NCBI GenBank assembly: GCA_023417475.1
Contig: JAEZFP010000046.1
Coordinates: 1 to 64,000 of the forward strand
Length of the DNA stretch: 64,000 nucleotides
Origin: Bacillota bacterium
Lineage (GTDB): Bacteria; Bacillota; UBA4882; UBA8346
Direction of reading: 5' to 3'
Shown: piece after piece, positions 8,045-16,475 of the stretch
Layout: each line of letters opens with the position of its first letter
Position numbering within the stretch: position 1 is the first letter of the stretch
The notes under the pieces: model-generated
The model's database searches: none
What the model was told of the DNA's origin: nothing
The model's input: only the letters and a program-made list of their open reading frames with translations
Made by a program: the position numbers and the translations under genes

Positions 8045-9025
8045 ATGAACAGCATCAAATACAAATTGCATCTGGCGCTCATCTTAACCGCCATGCTCGC
8101 GGTTGGGCTGTCGCTGCCGGTTTTGGGCGTTACCAACACTGCCACATTACAAGTTACTTCGGATCCTCCAGGCGCCTCGATTTTTATTGACGGTAGCGAT
8201 ACGGCCAAGGTTACTCCTTACACCTTTCGCGACATTCCCGTGGGAGAACATCACATTTCGGTACAAAATGTCCCCCATTACCGCAATGACCAAAAGACAC
8301 TGACCGTGGAAGCCGGCGACAATACGGCCGACTTTTCATTATCTGAAACCTCTCTTTATTATATGTGGCTGAGCCTTCCCAACCTGTTGCTCGGCGCGTT
8401 AATGACTCTCTTTTTGACAATCGTGGCCGTATTTAACGGCATTATCATAGGAACGCTCGCCGGTGTGGCCCGCGTCATCCATAATAAATTGATCAATCTG
8501 TTTGCCGGAATTTATGTCGATTTTATCCGGGGCACACCTTTGCTGGTGCAGATCTTTATGATTCATTTCGGTTCACCGCCCATTCTCGGCATGTTGTTCA
8601 ATCAAGGCCAACCGATTCCGATCAACCCGTTTGTTTCGGCGCTGGTCGCTTTGAGCATCAACAGCGGCGCTTATGTGGCCGAGATCATCCGCGCCGGCAT
8701 TCAATCCATCGACCGCGGCCAGATGGAAGCGGCCCGTTCGTTGGGAATGTCCTACCGTCAGGCAATGCGTTATATTATCCTGCCTCAGGCGCTCAAACGG
8801 GTTATTCCACCGCTGGGCAACGAGTTTATCGCCATGTTGAAAGACTCGTCGCTAGTTTCGGTAATCGGCATGGAGGAACTGGTCCGCAAAGCGCAAGTTA
8901 TTGTAACCCGTTCTTACCGTCCAACCGAAACCTGGCTTGAAGTCGGTATCATCTTCTTAATGATGACATTGCCCTTTACCCGGATCGTGTCCATGCTTGA
9001 AAGGAGGCTGAAGACCGGTGATTAA
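8045..9025 (+). CDS. Amino-acid ABC permease with N-terminal PEGA domain
   Basis: A 326-residue fusion. Residues 1-28 look like a signal or anchor segment. Residues 31-100 form a PEGA-like beta domain (VTSDPPGASIFIDG, then TPYTFRDIPVGEHHISV), normally found in surface or periplasmic proteins. Residues 105-320 are a HisM/GlnP-type permease with several membrane helices and the EAA loop (EAARSLGMSYRQAMRYIILP) that contacts the ATPase. Ordinary permeases of this family are about 220 residues, so the extra domain explains the length. It probably lies outside the inner membrane and may contact wall polymer or the binding protein. The stop overlaps the ATPase start by 8 bp. Confidence 0.9.
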   Translation: MNSIKYKLHLALILTAMLAVGLSLPVLGVTNTATLQVTSDPPGASIFIDGSDTAKVTPYTFRDIPVGEHHISVQNVPHYRNDQKTLTVEAGDNTADFSLSETSLYYMWLSLPNLLLGALMTLFLTIVAVFNGIIIGTLAGVARVIHNKLINLFAGIYVDFIRGTPLLVQIFMIHFGSPPILGMLFNQGQPIPINPFVSALVALSINSGAYVAEIIRAGIQSIDRGQMEAARSLGMSYRQAMRYIILPQALKRVIPPLGNEFIAMLKDSSLVSVIGMEELVRKAQVIVTRSYRPTETWLEVGIIFLMMTLPFTRIVSMLERRLKTGD

Positions 9026-9743
9026 GGTTGTTGATTTACACAAACGGTTCCGGCATTTACATGTATTGAAAGGTGTCTCCACCGAGGTCGCTCAAGGCGA
9101 AGTGGTTTGCGTCATCGGACCCAGCGGTTCCGGTAAAAGTACCTTTTTACGCTGTATCAACCTGTTGGAGAAACCCTCCAGCGGTCATATTTACATCGAA
9201 GGTCGCGATGTGACCGATCATTCCCAGATCAATGTGAACGAAGTCCGGGCCGAAGTAGGTATGGTTTTTCAACGGTTTAACCTGTTTCCCCATAAAACCG
9301 CGTTGGAGAACATTACCCTCGCCCCTTTAAAGGTGCGCGGATTATCCCATGATGAAGCGAAGGAACGCGCTTTTGAACTCTTAGACCGGGTCGGTTTACG
9401 CCATAAAGCCGATGTCTATCCCGATAATCTCTCCGGCGGACAGCAACAGCGGATCGCCATTGCCCGGGCCCTGGCGATGCGTCCGAAAGTGATGCTTTTT
9501 GATGAACCCACTTCGGCGCTGGATCCGGAGATGATCCAGGAAGTATTGGATGTAATGAAGAGCTTAGCCCGGGAGGGTATGACCATGATCGTTGTCACCC
9601 ATGAGATGGGTTTCGCCCGTGAAGTCGCTCACCGCGCCCTTTTTATGGACGAAGGGGAGATTATTGAAGAGGGTACCCCCGAGGGGCTCTTTAACCGTCC
9701 GCAAAACGAGCGTACCCAACAGTTCTTAAGCAAGATCCTCTAA
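9018..9743 (+). CDS. glnQ: Amino-acid ABC transporter ATP-binding protein
   Basis: A 241-residue ABC ATPase that powers the importer encoded upstream. Walker A is GPSGSGKST (near residue 34), the Q-loop is VFQRFNLFPH, the signature is LSGGQQQR, Walker B is VMLFDEPTSALD and the switch histidine lies in VTHEMGFA. These details are typical of GlnQ/HisP/ArtP. The GTG start at 9018 lies within the end of the permease gene, so translation is probably coupled. It is the last gene of the operon. Confidence 0.95.
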   Translation: MIKVVDLHKRFRHLHVLKGVSTEVAQGEVVCVIGPSGSGKSTFLRCINLLEKPSSGHIYIEGRDVTDHSQINVNEVRAEVGMVFQRFNLFPHKTALENITLAPLKVRGLSHDEAKERAFELLDRVGLRHKADVYPDNLSGGQQQRIAIARALAMRPKVMLFDEPTSALDPEMIQEVLDVMKSLAREGMTMIVVTHEMGFAREVAHRALFMDEGEIIEEGTPEGLFNRPQNERTQQFLSKIL

Positions 9744-9789
9744 TCAAACCAGGGGTTAAGATGAACCGTTATTTGACCCGTTCGGATTG

Positions 9790-10026
9790 TTACGGTAACC
9801 GTTCTCGGTCGACCCGGCGCCGGGTCGACCAACCCAACAAGCCGTAACCGAGGCAATAACCGAGCATTCCTTCCCAAATCCCCATTGCGCCAAAGAGCAC
9901 CAATAAATCGCCCCAAACGTTGCTAATTTGAAAGAAATAGCGGGTCGCGATCATTACCAACCCAATAACGATTCGGGTTGCGCGATCGAGGGGACCGATA
10001 TTTTGATCTTGTACTTGATTTGCCAT
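9790..10026 (-). CDS. DUF2892 small inner-membrane protein
   Basis: A 78-residue protein with two hydrophobic segments. It begins MANQVQDQNIGPLDRATRIV, which fits the DUF2892 (YgaP-like membrane domain) pattern of an NxGxxDRxxR motif before the first membrane helix, followed by GxxGYC near the second. Function is unknown; in other proteins the domain accompanies rhodanese modules. The frame is open to 10068, but ATG at 10026 gives the family N-terminus. The C-terminal coding region includes a GTCGACCCGGCGCCGGGTCGAC palindrome that may act at the transcript end. It lies just beyond the lonC terminator. Confidence 0.75.
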   Translation of the reverse strand: MANQVQDQNIGPLDRATRIVIGLVMIATRYFFQISNVWGDLLVLFGAMGIWEGMLGYCLGYGLLGWSTRRRVDRERLP

Positions 10027-10056
10027 GTCATCACCGTCGTTAGTATATCCAAACAT

Positions 10057-10091
10057 AAAAAAACACAAGCTCCCGAAGTTTCGGGAGCTTG
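10057..10091 (-). terminator. Intrinsic terminator of lonC
   Basis: On the minus strand CAAGCTCCCGAAACTTCGGGAGCTTG (10066-10091 region) forms a perfect hairpin followed by TGT and seven T residues, 22 bp past the lonC stop. Confidence 0.9.
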
Positions 10092-10113
10092 CTGATCACT
10101 TCATCCGATCGTT

Positions 10114-12075
10114 TTAGTTTTCCGTTTCCGCCGCCGCTTCCAGCAATACCTGTTCCATAATCTCCGCGACGGTCTCCACCGGAATCACTTCAACATTTTT
10201 CAAGTCTTGCGGGACATCCTTGGCGTTTTCCTTGGGAACGAAAACCCGTTTAATCCCGGCTTGGCGGGCGCCGTAGATCTTCTCGACTACGCCGCCGACC
10301 GCTTTGATCTTGCCTTGAATCGAAACTTCGCCCGTAACCGCGATATTCTGCGGAATCGGCCGTTTGGTGAGGCAGCTGATCAAAGCCAAGGTGATGGCGA
10401 CACCGGCTGAGGGGCCGTCAATCCGTCCCCCGCCGACCACGTTGACATGCACGTCGTAATCGGAAATATCTTTGCCCGTCAGCAAACGGACCACCGAAGC
10501 CGCGTTAAAGACGGAGTCTTTGGTCATACTGCCGGCCGTTTCATTGAACCGGAGATGGCCTTTGCCCTTTTCCTCGCATGGGAAACAGACCGCTTCCAGC
10601 TCAAGAATGGAGCCGACGAAACCGCTGACGCCCAAACCGAAGATCTTTCCGGTCTCTTGGCGCTCCGAAGCTTTGACGGTTAAAAACGGTGATAAGCGAC
10701 TGACCTGGAAAACCTCGAGCAAATCCGCTTCGACGATTTTGACCTGCGCCAACTCCGGCGTTTCATCACGGTGTTTATAAAGCGACAACCCGCAAGCGTC
10801 CGCCAGTATCCCCGCCGCTTTCCGGCCCTCGATGGTATATTCGCTGATTAATTCGGCCACCTCGGAATCAATGTTGATGTGGATCCGTTGCGCCGCGTTG
10901 GTGACAATCTCTTGAATATCCGATTGCTCCAAGGGTTCAAAGTAAACTTCGGCGCAGCGCGAACGCATCGCCGGACTGATTTCCGACGGATCCCGGGTTG
11001 TCGCCGCGATCAGCACAAAGTCGGCCGGGGCGCCTTCCGCAAAGAGCTTTTTGATATATTTCGGGACATTGGGATCGTTCGGATCATAATAAGCCGAATC
11101 AAAAAAGACCCGTTTGTCCTCCAATACCTTTAACAATTTATTTTGCAGCATTTCGTCCATCTCGCCGATTTCGTCGATGAACAGCACGCCGCCGTGGGCG
11201 TCGGTCACTAAGCCCAGCTTCGGTTCGGGCACCCCGCCTTCGGCCAGGTCCCGTTTGGCTCCCTGGTAAATCGGATCATGGACCGAACCCAGCAGCGGAT
11301 TGGTGACTTCGCGCGGATCCCAACGCAGGGTGGTGCCATCCACTTCGACAAAAGACGCTTCGGCCTTAAACGGCGTGAAGGGAAGCTTTTTCGCCTCTTC
11401 CAGCACCAGTCGGGCAACGGTCGTCTTCCCGACACCCGGCGGCCCGTAAAGAATGACGTGTTGCGGGAAGGGCGAGGCAATCTTGGCCAACAGCGAAGTG
11501 ATGGCCCGGTTTTGGCCGACCACTTCCTCAAGTTTGGTTGGTTTCAAAGCTTCCAGCACCGATTTGGAGAGGTTGACTTGATCCATCTTTTCCAAATCGG
11601 CCAGTTTCTTCAAGGTATGCGGGTTATCCGGCCCGGTGTTTTCTTGCAGGACTTGCATCTTGATCTCTTTGAGATATTCCTCATGCCGTTGTTGCATCCG
11701 TTCGGCGATCTTCTTCTCGATCTTCTCCTCAACGGTCTTGCGGGCGATCATATCGGCAATCTCTTCTTCAATCTCGTTTAAGATCTCCGGCAGATTTTTC
11801 GAGTCCGGCAAGGTATCGATGGTCGGGTCCTCAAAGATAATCCGTTGCAAAGCCAAAACGCGTTCTTCGATAAGTTCCGAACGCATCAGTTTTAACGCTT
11901 CCAATTTCCCCGCTTTCAAGACCAACCGGTCGGAACCGTACAGGTTTGACAACAAGGCAAATACCGCCGCGACTTGCCGTTCCAATTGATCTTCATCAAG
12001 CAACCGGTCGTGTAAGGGAACGCTCGGTTGATTTTTCTGAAAGATATCGGTAAATCTTTTCACTATATTCTTCAT
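10114..12075 (-). CDS. lonC: LonC-type ATP-dependent protease
   Basis: A 653-residue Lon-family protease. It lacks the long LonA substrate-binding domain and instead starts with about 190 residues rich in charged helix. The AAA+ module follows, with Walker A GPPGVGKTT near 212 and Walker B GVLFIDEIGEMD near 300. The C-terminal protease domain has the catalytic Ser in GGGRIDGPSAG and a Lys in GKIKAVGGVVEK. This architecture matches the spore_lon_C family, described from endospore-forming Firmicutes and proposed to act in sporulation. Its place next to rplI agrees with clostridial gene order. It ends in a strong terminator. Confidence 0.88.
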   Translation of the reverse strand: MKNIVKRFTDIFQKNQPSVPLHDRLLDEDQLERQVAAVFALLSNLYGSDRLVLKAGKLEALKLMRSELIEERVLALQRIIFEDPTIDTLPDSKNLPEILNEIEEEIADMIARKTVEEKIEKKIAERMQQRHEEYLKEIKMQVLQENTGPDNPHTLKKLADLEKMDQVNLSKSVLEALKPTKLEEVVGQNRAITSLLAKIASPFPQHVILYGPPGVGKTTVARLVLEEAKKLPFTPFKAEASFVEVDGTTLRWDPREVTNPLLGSVHDPIYQGAKRDLAEGGVPEPKLGLVTDAHGGVLFIDEIGEMDEMLQNKLLKVLEDKRVFFDSAYYDPNDPNVPKYIKKLFAEGAPADFVLIAATTRDPSEISPAMRSRCAEVYFEPLEQSDIQEIVTNAAQRIHINIDSEVAELISEYTIEGRKAAGILADACGLSLYKHRDETPELAQVKIVEADLLEVFQVSRLSPFLTVKASERQETGKIFGLGVSGFVGSILELEAVCFPCEEKGKGHLRFNETAGSMTKDSVFNAASVVRLLTGKDISDYDVHVNVVGGGRIDGPSAGVAITLALISCLTKRPIPQNIAVTGEVSIQGKIKAVGGVVEKIYGARQAGIKRVFVPKENAKDVPQDLKNVEVIPVETVAEIMEQVLLEAAAETEN

Positions 12076-12130
12076 CTAACTCTCCTTCCCGTGACAAACC
12101 GGGAAACTTATGCCATGGACAACTACCCTA

Positions 12131-12157
12131 AATAACGAAAACCGGCGAGACCGGTTT
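12131..12157 (-). terminator. Probable terminator after rplI
   Basis: On the minus strand AAACCGG pairs with CCGGTTT around a TCTCG loop, followed by TCGTTATTT. It is a weak T-run, so some read-through into lonC is likely. Confidence 0.5.
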
Positions 12158-12247
12158 CCGGTAATTTCTGTGTTTTTGGTCGCTGATACGTTGTATTCAA
12201 GCGAAACGCCGCAATTTGAAACAACTAAAATAACCGTAAAACACCGT

Positions 12248-12694
12248 TTATTCGGCGACGACTTTTACCATCAGTTCGGCGCTGATCCCTTTATAGAGAT
12301 GAACTTTGACCGAATGGTCGCCTAATGTTTTGATGGCGTCGTTAATCGCCAATTTCCTTTTGTCCAGCTCAATTTGGGCTGTTTTCAGGAGTTCGTCGGC
12401 GACGTCTTTCGCGGTGATGGAACCAAACAGCCGTCCGTTTTCGCCGGTTTTGGCTTTGAACGTGACCGTCACTTGGCGCAACTTTTCCGCCAACGCCTTG
12501 GCTTCCGCCTCATCCCGCGCTTCCCGGTGGCTGACGCTCTCTTTTTGATCGTTTAAGATTTTCAAATTAGCCGAGGTTGCTTCGACCGCCAACCCTTTCG
12601 CCAACAGATAATTGCGGGCGTAACCGTCGGATACTTCTTTTATTTCGCCTTTTTTGCCCAATGCTTTGACATCTTGTTTCAAGATTACTTTCAT
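12248..12694 (-). CDS. rplI: 50S ribosomal protein bL9
   Basis: A 148-residue two-domain ribosomal protein. The N-terminal domain (MKVILKQDVKALGKKGEIKEVSDGYARNYLLPKG-like, here with ARNYLLAKGLA) binds 23S rRNA. A long connecting helix and the C-terminal domain (RLFGSITAKDVADEL) follow. ATG at 12694 gives the canonical start; an in-frame GTG lies 9 bp upstream. It follows the MazG-like gene with a 13-bp gap and probably shares its transcript. Confidence 0.97.
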   Translation of the reverse strand: MKVILKQDVKALGKKGEIKEVSDGYARNYLLAKGLAVEATSANLKILNDQKESVSHREARDEAEAKALAEKLRQVTVTFKAKTGENGRLFGSITAKDVADELLKTAQIELDKRKLAINDAIKTLGDHSVKVHLYKGISAELMVKVVAE

Positions 12695-12707
12695 TTGTCT
12701 CACCCGC

Positions 12708-13028
12708 CTAGTATCGGTTTCGGTCTTTTAAATAGTTTTCCAAATTGGTGACATCGCCATACCATTGTTCGATCTCGTGTTCTTGCATGGCCTGGGACTT
12801 TAGCTTGCTACGAATATTCTCGTCAAGCTTTGTGAAGGAGATACCGAGCCGCCGCGCTAAAAAATAACAGCTGATGATTAAGCCCGCCAAAGCGTCCTGA
12901 AGCAACTCCTGATTGTTTTTGATCAACGCTTTAAATAAGGTACCCATACCGGAGACCAGCTCAGCTTTGATCCATTCGATGGTGCGCAGGTTTTTGACGA
13001 TATTGAAGTCCGGATTGTTAGAAGACAT
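12708..13028 (-). CDS. MazG-like family protein
   Basis: A 106-residue, mostly helical protein resembling the small MazG-like family often encoded between rpsR and rplI in Clostridia. MazG proteins are nucleoside triphosphate pyrophosphohydrolases that need acidic metal-binding residues. Here the helices around AELVSGMGTLFKALIKNNQELLQDALAGLI show few such residues, so catalysis is doubtful. ATG at 13028 has AGGGGG 8 nt upstream. Role unknown; co-transcribed with rplI by spacing. Confidence 0.7.
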   Translation of the reverse strand: MSSNNPDFNIVKNLRTIEWIKAELVSGMGTLFKALIKNNQELLQDALAGLIISCYFLARRLGISFTKLDENIRSKLKSQAMQEHEIEQWYGDVTNLENYLKDRNRY

Positions 13029-13199
13029 AAGCTGTTCCCCCTTCAACCCATGTTATTCTCTACAGTTGCGATTTTTTCCTGCGCTTAATTCACTTTGTGA
13101 TGTAAATTTCGAACAACAAATTTCCGGGTTAGGCCTCGGTCTCTTTAATAATATCGCCGGCGTTCCCATTACATTCCTATTCAAAGAATGTCCGTAGAT

Positions 13200-13224
13200 A
13201 AAAAAAAGAAGCCTTTCGGCCTCT
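13200..13224 (-). terminator. Terminator of the rpsF-ssb-rpsR operon
   Basis: Minus-strand AGAGGCC-GAAA-GGCTTCT hairpin followed directly by seven or more T residues, starting two bases past the rpsR stop codon. Confidence 0.88.
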
Positions 13225-13225
13225 T

Positions 13226-13474
13226 TTATTCGCTGGTATATGGCAATAAAGCGATTTGCCGTGCCCGTTTGATCGCTGCGGTCAATTGGCGTTGGTGAAC
13301 AGCGCAGTTGCCGGAGATCCGACGCGGCAGAATCTTACCCCGTTCGGTAACATATTTCCGCATTTTGCCGATTTCTTTATAGTCAATGTCTTGAACTTTA
13401 TCGACACAGAAAGCACATACTTTCTTTTTGGGGCGACGACCACCACGGCCGCCTTCTTTATCATTTCTGGGCAT
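13226..13474 (-). CDS. rpsR: 30S ribosomal protein bS18
   Basis: An 82-residue ribosomal protein that binds beside bS6 on the 30S platform. The KKKVCAFC segment at residues 16-23, followed by DYKEIGKMRKYVTERGKILPRRISGNCAVHQRQL, is the family core. The Cys pair here, with later Cys and His, suggests a zinc-binding form. A Gly/Arg/Lys-rich head precedes it. Third gene of rpsF-ssb-rpsR. Confidence 0.97.
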   Translation of the reverse strand: MPRNDKEGGRGGRRPKKKVCAFCVDKVQDIDYKEIGKMRKYVTERGKILPRRISGNCAVHQRQLTAAIKRARQIALLPYTSE

Positions 13475-13495
13475 TGTTTTTCACCTCTTTTGACA

Positions 13496-13906
13496 CTAGA
13501 ATGGAAGATCGTCTAAATTTACGCCGCCGACATCGCCGCCGGAACTCGCTGAACCGGACGAACCGGCTCCCGAACCCGGAGCGTCATCACGACCCCTGTC
13601 CAAAAATTGGACTTGGTTGGCAACAACTTCGGCAACCCGTCGCTTCTGGCCGTCTTTATCCTCGTAGCTGCGAATCTGCAGCCGTCCTTCAACAGCGGTC
13701 AGACGCCCCTTTTTCAGGTAATTCGCACAAAGTTCGGCTGTTTTTTGCCAACAGATGATCCGGATGAAGTCCGCTTCCCGCTCCCCTTGTTGGTTGGTGC
13801 TAGGACGATCGACTGCCAGATCAAAGTTGGTAACTGCCGTGCCATTTGGAGTATAACGAAGTTCCGGATCCCGGGTTAGTCGCCCGATGAGTACGATATG
13901 ATTCAT
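13496..13906 (-). CDS. ssb: Single-stranded DNA-binding protein
   Basis: A 136-residue SSB. Residues 1-105 form the OB fold (MNHIVLIGRLTRDPELRYTPNG, DFIRIICWQKTAELCANYLKKG, GRLQIRSYEDKDGQKR). A short Gly/Ser-rich linker leads to the acidic tail NLDDLPF, which recruits replication and repair partners. It is somewhat shorter than Bacillus SsbA because of a brief linker. Located between rpsF and rpsR as in most Firmicutes. Confidence 0.97.
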   Translation of the reverse strand: MNHIVLIGRLTRDPELRYTPNGTAVTNFDLAVDRPSTNQQGEREADFIRIICWQKTAELCANYLKKGRLTAVEGRLQIRSYEDKDGQKRRVAEVVANQVQFLDRGRDDAPGSGAGSSGSASSGGDVGGVNLDDLPF

Positions 13907-13924
13907 CTCGTTCCTCTCCTTCGC

Positions 13925-14212
13925 TTACTCTTCTCGTTTGATGAGTAAATGACGAATGACTTCGTCATTGATGCGCAGTAACCGTTCGAGTTCTTGCGCA
14001 ACTTCTTTGGCGGACTTGAAGTTCATCAGCACATAGTAGCCGTCGAATCTGCCGTCAATTTCGTAAGCAAGACGCCGCTTGCCCCAACGGTCGGTTTTAG
14101 CAATCTCACCGTTACCGTTTTTGACCACATCTTCGAAGCGGGTGACCACTGCGTTGATGGCTTCCTCTTCCAATTCCGTCTTGAGGATATACATCGCCTC
14201 ATAATCCCGCAT
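13925..14212 (-). CDS. rpsF: 30S ribosomal protein bS6
   Basis: A 95-residue ribosomal protein of the 30S platform, partner of bS18. MRDYEAMYILKTELEEEA opens it, and KTDRWGKRRLAYEIDGRFDGYYVLMNF is the RNA- and bS18-binding core. The frame extends upstream, but ATG at 14212 with GGAGGAGGTG seven bases before it is the clear start. First gene of its operon; the phased repeat array lies about 170 bp upstream. Confidence 0.97.
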   Translation of the reverse strand: MRDYEAMYILKTELEEEAINAVVTRFEDVVKNGNGEIAKTDRWGKRRLAYEIDGRFDGYYVLMNFKSAKEVAQELERLLRINDEVIRHLLIKREE

Positions 14213-14385
14213 TCGATAACACCTCCTCCCTATGGACTCATCGGCTCCGCGTAAACGGAGCAGGGAAGTCACCGTAGTATTATACCACTAGTCCCAAACG
14301 GATTCAAGGATTTATTTGGCGAGTTTGGGGCCGGCTGGATCAACATCCGCCCCATTCACCACCCCCGTTCCAACCCAATGAGTTG

Positions 14386-14637
14386 TTATCCACAGGAAGA
14401 GACCGTTTACTAACAAAATAATCGATGTTATTCACAAAACATTCTACGTTATTAACAAAAATAGATCAGTTATCCACAAAACGATCTCTTTGAGTGACAA
14501 AAATAGATCAGTTATTCACAGAACGATCTCTTTGAATAATAGAAATAGATCAGTTATTCACAAAACGATCTGAGTTATCCACAAAATGAGATCATTGAGC
14601 AGCAAAATGGGATCAGTTTCCCACAAAAGGGTCTCCA
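14386..14637 (+). repeat. Twelve 21-bp units with DnaA-box-like cores
   Basis: Twelve consecutive units start exactly every 21 bp at 14386, 14407, 14428, 14449, 14470, 14491, 14512, 14533, 14554, 14575, 14596 and 14617. Six of them (14386, 14428, 14470, 14512, 14554, 14575) begin with a perfect TTATNCACA, the DnaA-box consensus; 14449 differs by one base and the rest are degenerate. Most continue with AAAA or AGAA and end in GATCTCTT or AGATCAG. Alternation of strong and weak cores gives a 42-bp higher-order repeat, clearest at 14470 and 14512. A period of 21 bp is two helical turns, so all cores lie on one DNA face. Located upstream of rpsF; no adjacent AT-rich unwinding element is seen. Confidence 0.9.
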
Positions 14638-14802
14638 CGAGCTTACCGCAGGGTGATTCCCCTGACGATACCTGGCGGTCGGTCGTTTCCCGGTTCCATT
14701 CCCCGCTCTGCTCCGTGGCCACCGACTGCGACTCAGAAGACGCGAGAGGGAAAACCCGTCAAGTTGCTATTTGTATAATGTCTCACTAGGTGTGAGTCGG
14801 AC

Positions 14803-14845
14803 AAAAAAATCCCCTCGTGGCCAGACGCAGGCAAACGAGGAGGAT
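14803..14845 (-). terminator. Terminator of the sugar-binding-protein gene
   Basis: Minus-strand CCTCGT pairs with ACGAGG around a 16-nt loop and is followed by GGGA and seven T residues, about 30 bp past the stop of the solute-binding-protein gene. Confidence 0.75.
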
Positions 14846-14877
14846 GACGTTCTTGGCGCCAATCTTTGCGCAAGATT

Positions 14878-16437
14878 TCATTGGCGACGATTATAACGCT
14901 CCACTGCAGCTTGGTAAATGGCAATCGCTTGGTCGATGCCAAGTTTTTTCAGTTGGGCAACATATTTTTCAAAATTGTTAATCGGCTCAATTCCCATAAT
15001 AAATTTCACCGTCATCTCGTCTTGATAGGTTGAAATCTCGTTCATCAGTTTCGATAATTGTCCGCTTTCATCGGGCGTCGGAGTTAACGGCGGAAGCATG
15101 TGGCTCATATAATTTGTCTTCTGCCACAGCACCAAAGCTTCTTTTTGTTGAGGATATTCATAATATTGCTCAATGTACCGTTTGTCTTGAATATACGGTC
15201 CATTGCTTGAACTACGCATATACTTAGCCATCACTTGAGTATTACTTAGATTTTCAGGATTTTTAAGGACAAATTCGGTGAAAACCGGAGAATCGTTAAC
15301 TAACTTATAAGTAACGCCTTCGATCCCAAAATTGTAAAACAACCCGCCTTCCCGACTATAACCATAATCCAATAATCGGGCTGCTTCTTCCACCGCTTTA
15401 CATTTAGAGGTGATTGCGGCACTGCCTGTACCGCCAAAGTATTGCGAGATCGGAGAGAAATTGGGTTTGCCGCCTTTTTTGACTGCGGGAAACATCGCCG
15501 CAACCAAATTGAATTTACTATCTTTTCCCTTCATTGAATCCAAATAACGACCGAGTCCACTACCGCCCGAACCGTATGCGGCGCCGGATTTGCCGTTGAT
15601 AATATTGGAATCAACAATTTTACGGTTGTTGCTCGCAAAATTCTTATCAAGCAACCCTTCGTTATACCATTTAGTCATGGTAGCCAAATAATTTTTACGA
15701 TTTGGTTCGATTCCGCCGTATTTCACTTTGCCTTTATCCAGATAGAAACCGTTGGTATTATCGAAACCACCGCTCATCATACTTGCCAAGTGCGTATACG
15801 ATTCGACAGTCAACGGCGCCGCTGCGCCTTTTTTCTCTTTAAACGCTTTTAATACAATGTACCACTCATTGATTGTTTCCGGGACTTTTAATCCCAATTC
15901 ATCAAGCCAGTCTTTCCGAAGCATCGGACCCGAAGTCACCAATAAACTAAGATCGGCCCGCAAAAACGGAAAGACATAATAATTCCCTTCATCCGTTTTG
16001 ATCATTCGGTCATATTTGGGATTCTTCTTCAGATAGCTCCTCAGATTCGGAGCATACTTCGGCATTACCGAATTCAGCTTAATAATATTGCCGTCTCTGA
16101 TGGCATTATTGGGGCCTCCGGGAATTGTCAACCAGTTATACTCAATAATATCCGGCAACTCACCGGAAGCCAGCATCAGACTAAATGCTTCTTTCGCTTG
16201 ACCGACCGCGGGATGTATAAATTTGATCTTCACCCCGGTCCGTTTTTGCAGTTCCTTGGCAAAATCGGTATCTCCAAAGTTTTTTGCAACTAACGCCACG
16301 TTGGGATGTAAATCCATCCAGTAGGTCAACGTAACTCCGGAATCAAGCGGATAGATCGTTTTCGCGGCAACTACCGAAGTACCCAAGACAACCAGTAATG
16401 CCATCAGCAAAAGCGTACTTTTCAAGTTTCGTTTCAC
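14878..16437 (-). CDS. Extracellular solute-binding protein, oligosaccharide type
   Basis: A 519-residue exported protein resembling large family 1 solute-binding proteins (LplA-like) of carbohydrate ABC importers. Residues 1-24 form a signal peptide ending VVAA without a lipobox Cys. VTLTYWMDLHPN, then GVKIKFIHPAVGQAKEAFSLMLASGELPDII, is the typical lobe I opening, and MLRKDWLDELGLKVPETINEW is diagnostic of the group. The GTG start follows GGAGGAG. No permease or ATPase gene lies nearby, so its membrane partners must be encoded elsewhere. It follows the pectate lyase by 38 bp, suggesting uptake of pectin-derived oligosaccharides. Confidence 0.88.
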   Translation of the reverse strand: MKRNLKSTLLLMALLVVLGTSVVAAKTIYPLDSGVTLTYWMDLHPNVALVAKNFGDTDFAKELQKRTGVKIKFIHPAVGQAKEAFSLMLASGELPDIIEYNWLTIPGGPNNAIRDGNIIKLNSVMPKYAPNLRSYLKKNPKYDRMIKTDEGNYYVFPFLRADLSLLVTSGPMLRKDWLDELGLKVPETINEWYIVLKAFKEKKGAAAPLTVESYTHLASMMSGGFDNTNGFYLDKGKVKYGGIEPNRKNYLATMTKWYNEGLLDKNFASNNRKIVDSNIINGKSGAAYGSGGSGLGRYLDSMKGKDSKFNLVAAMFPAVKKGGKPNFSPISQYFGGTGSAAITSKCKAVEEAARLLDYGYSREGGLFYNFGIEGVTYKLVNDSPVFTEFVLKNPENLSNTQVMAKYMRSSSNGPYIQDKRYIEQYYEYPQQKEALVLWQKTNYMSHMLPPLTPTPDESGQLSKLMNEISTYQDEMTVKFIMGIEPINNFEKYVAQLKKLGIDQAIAIYQAAVERYNRRQ

Positions 16438-16475
16438 TAATACTCCTCCTTGACTATATCGCTACCGGAACCGTG

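Noticed and set aside
9805..9830. GTCGACCCGGCGCCGGGTCGAC palindrome as a standalone regulatory site
   Set aside because: It lies within the DUF2892 coding end and is explained by the Arg/Val/Asp codons there; no T-run follows.
14386..14637. CRISPR array
   Set aside because: Units are contiguous at 21 bp with internal variation and no constant repeat plus unique spacer pattern; no cas genes are nearby.
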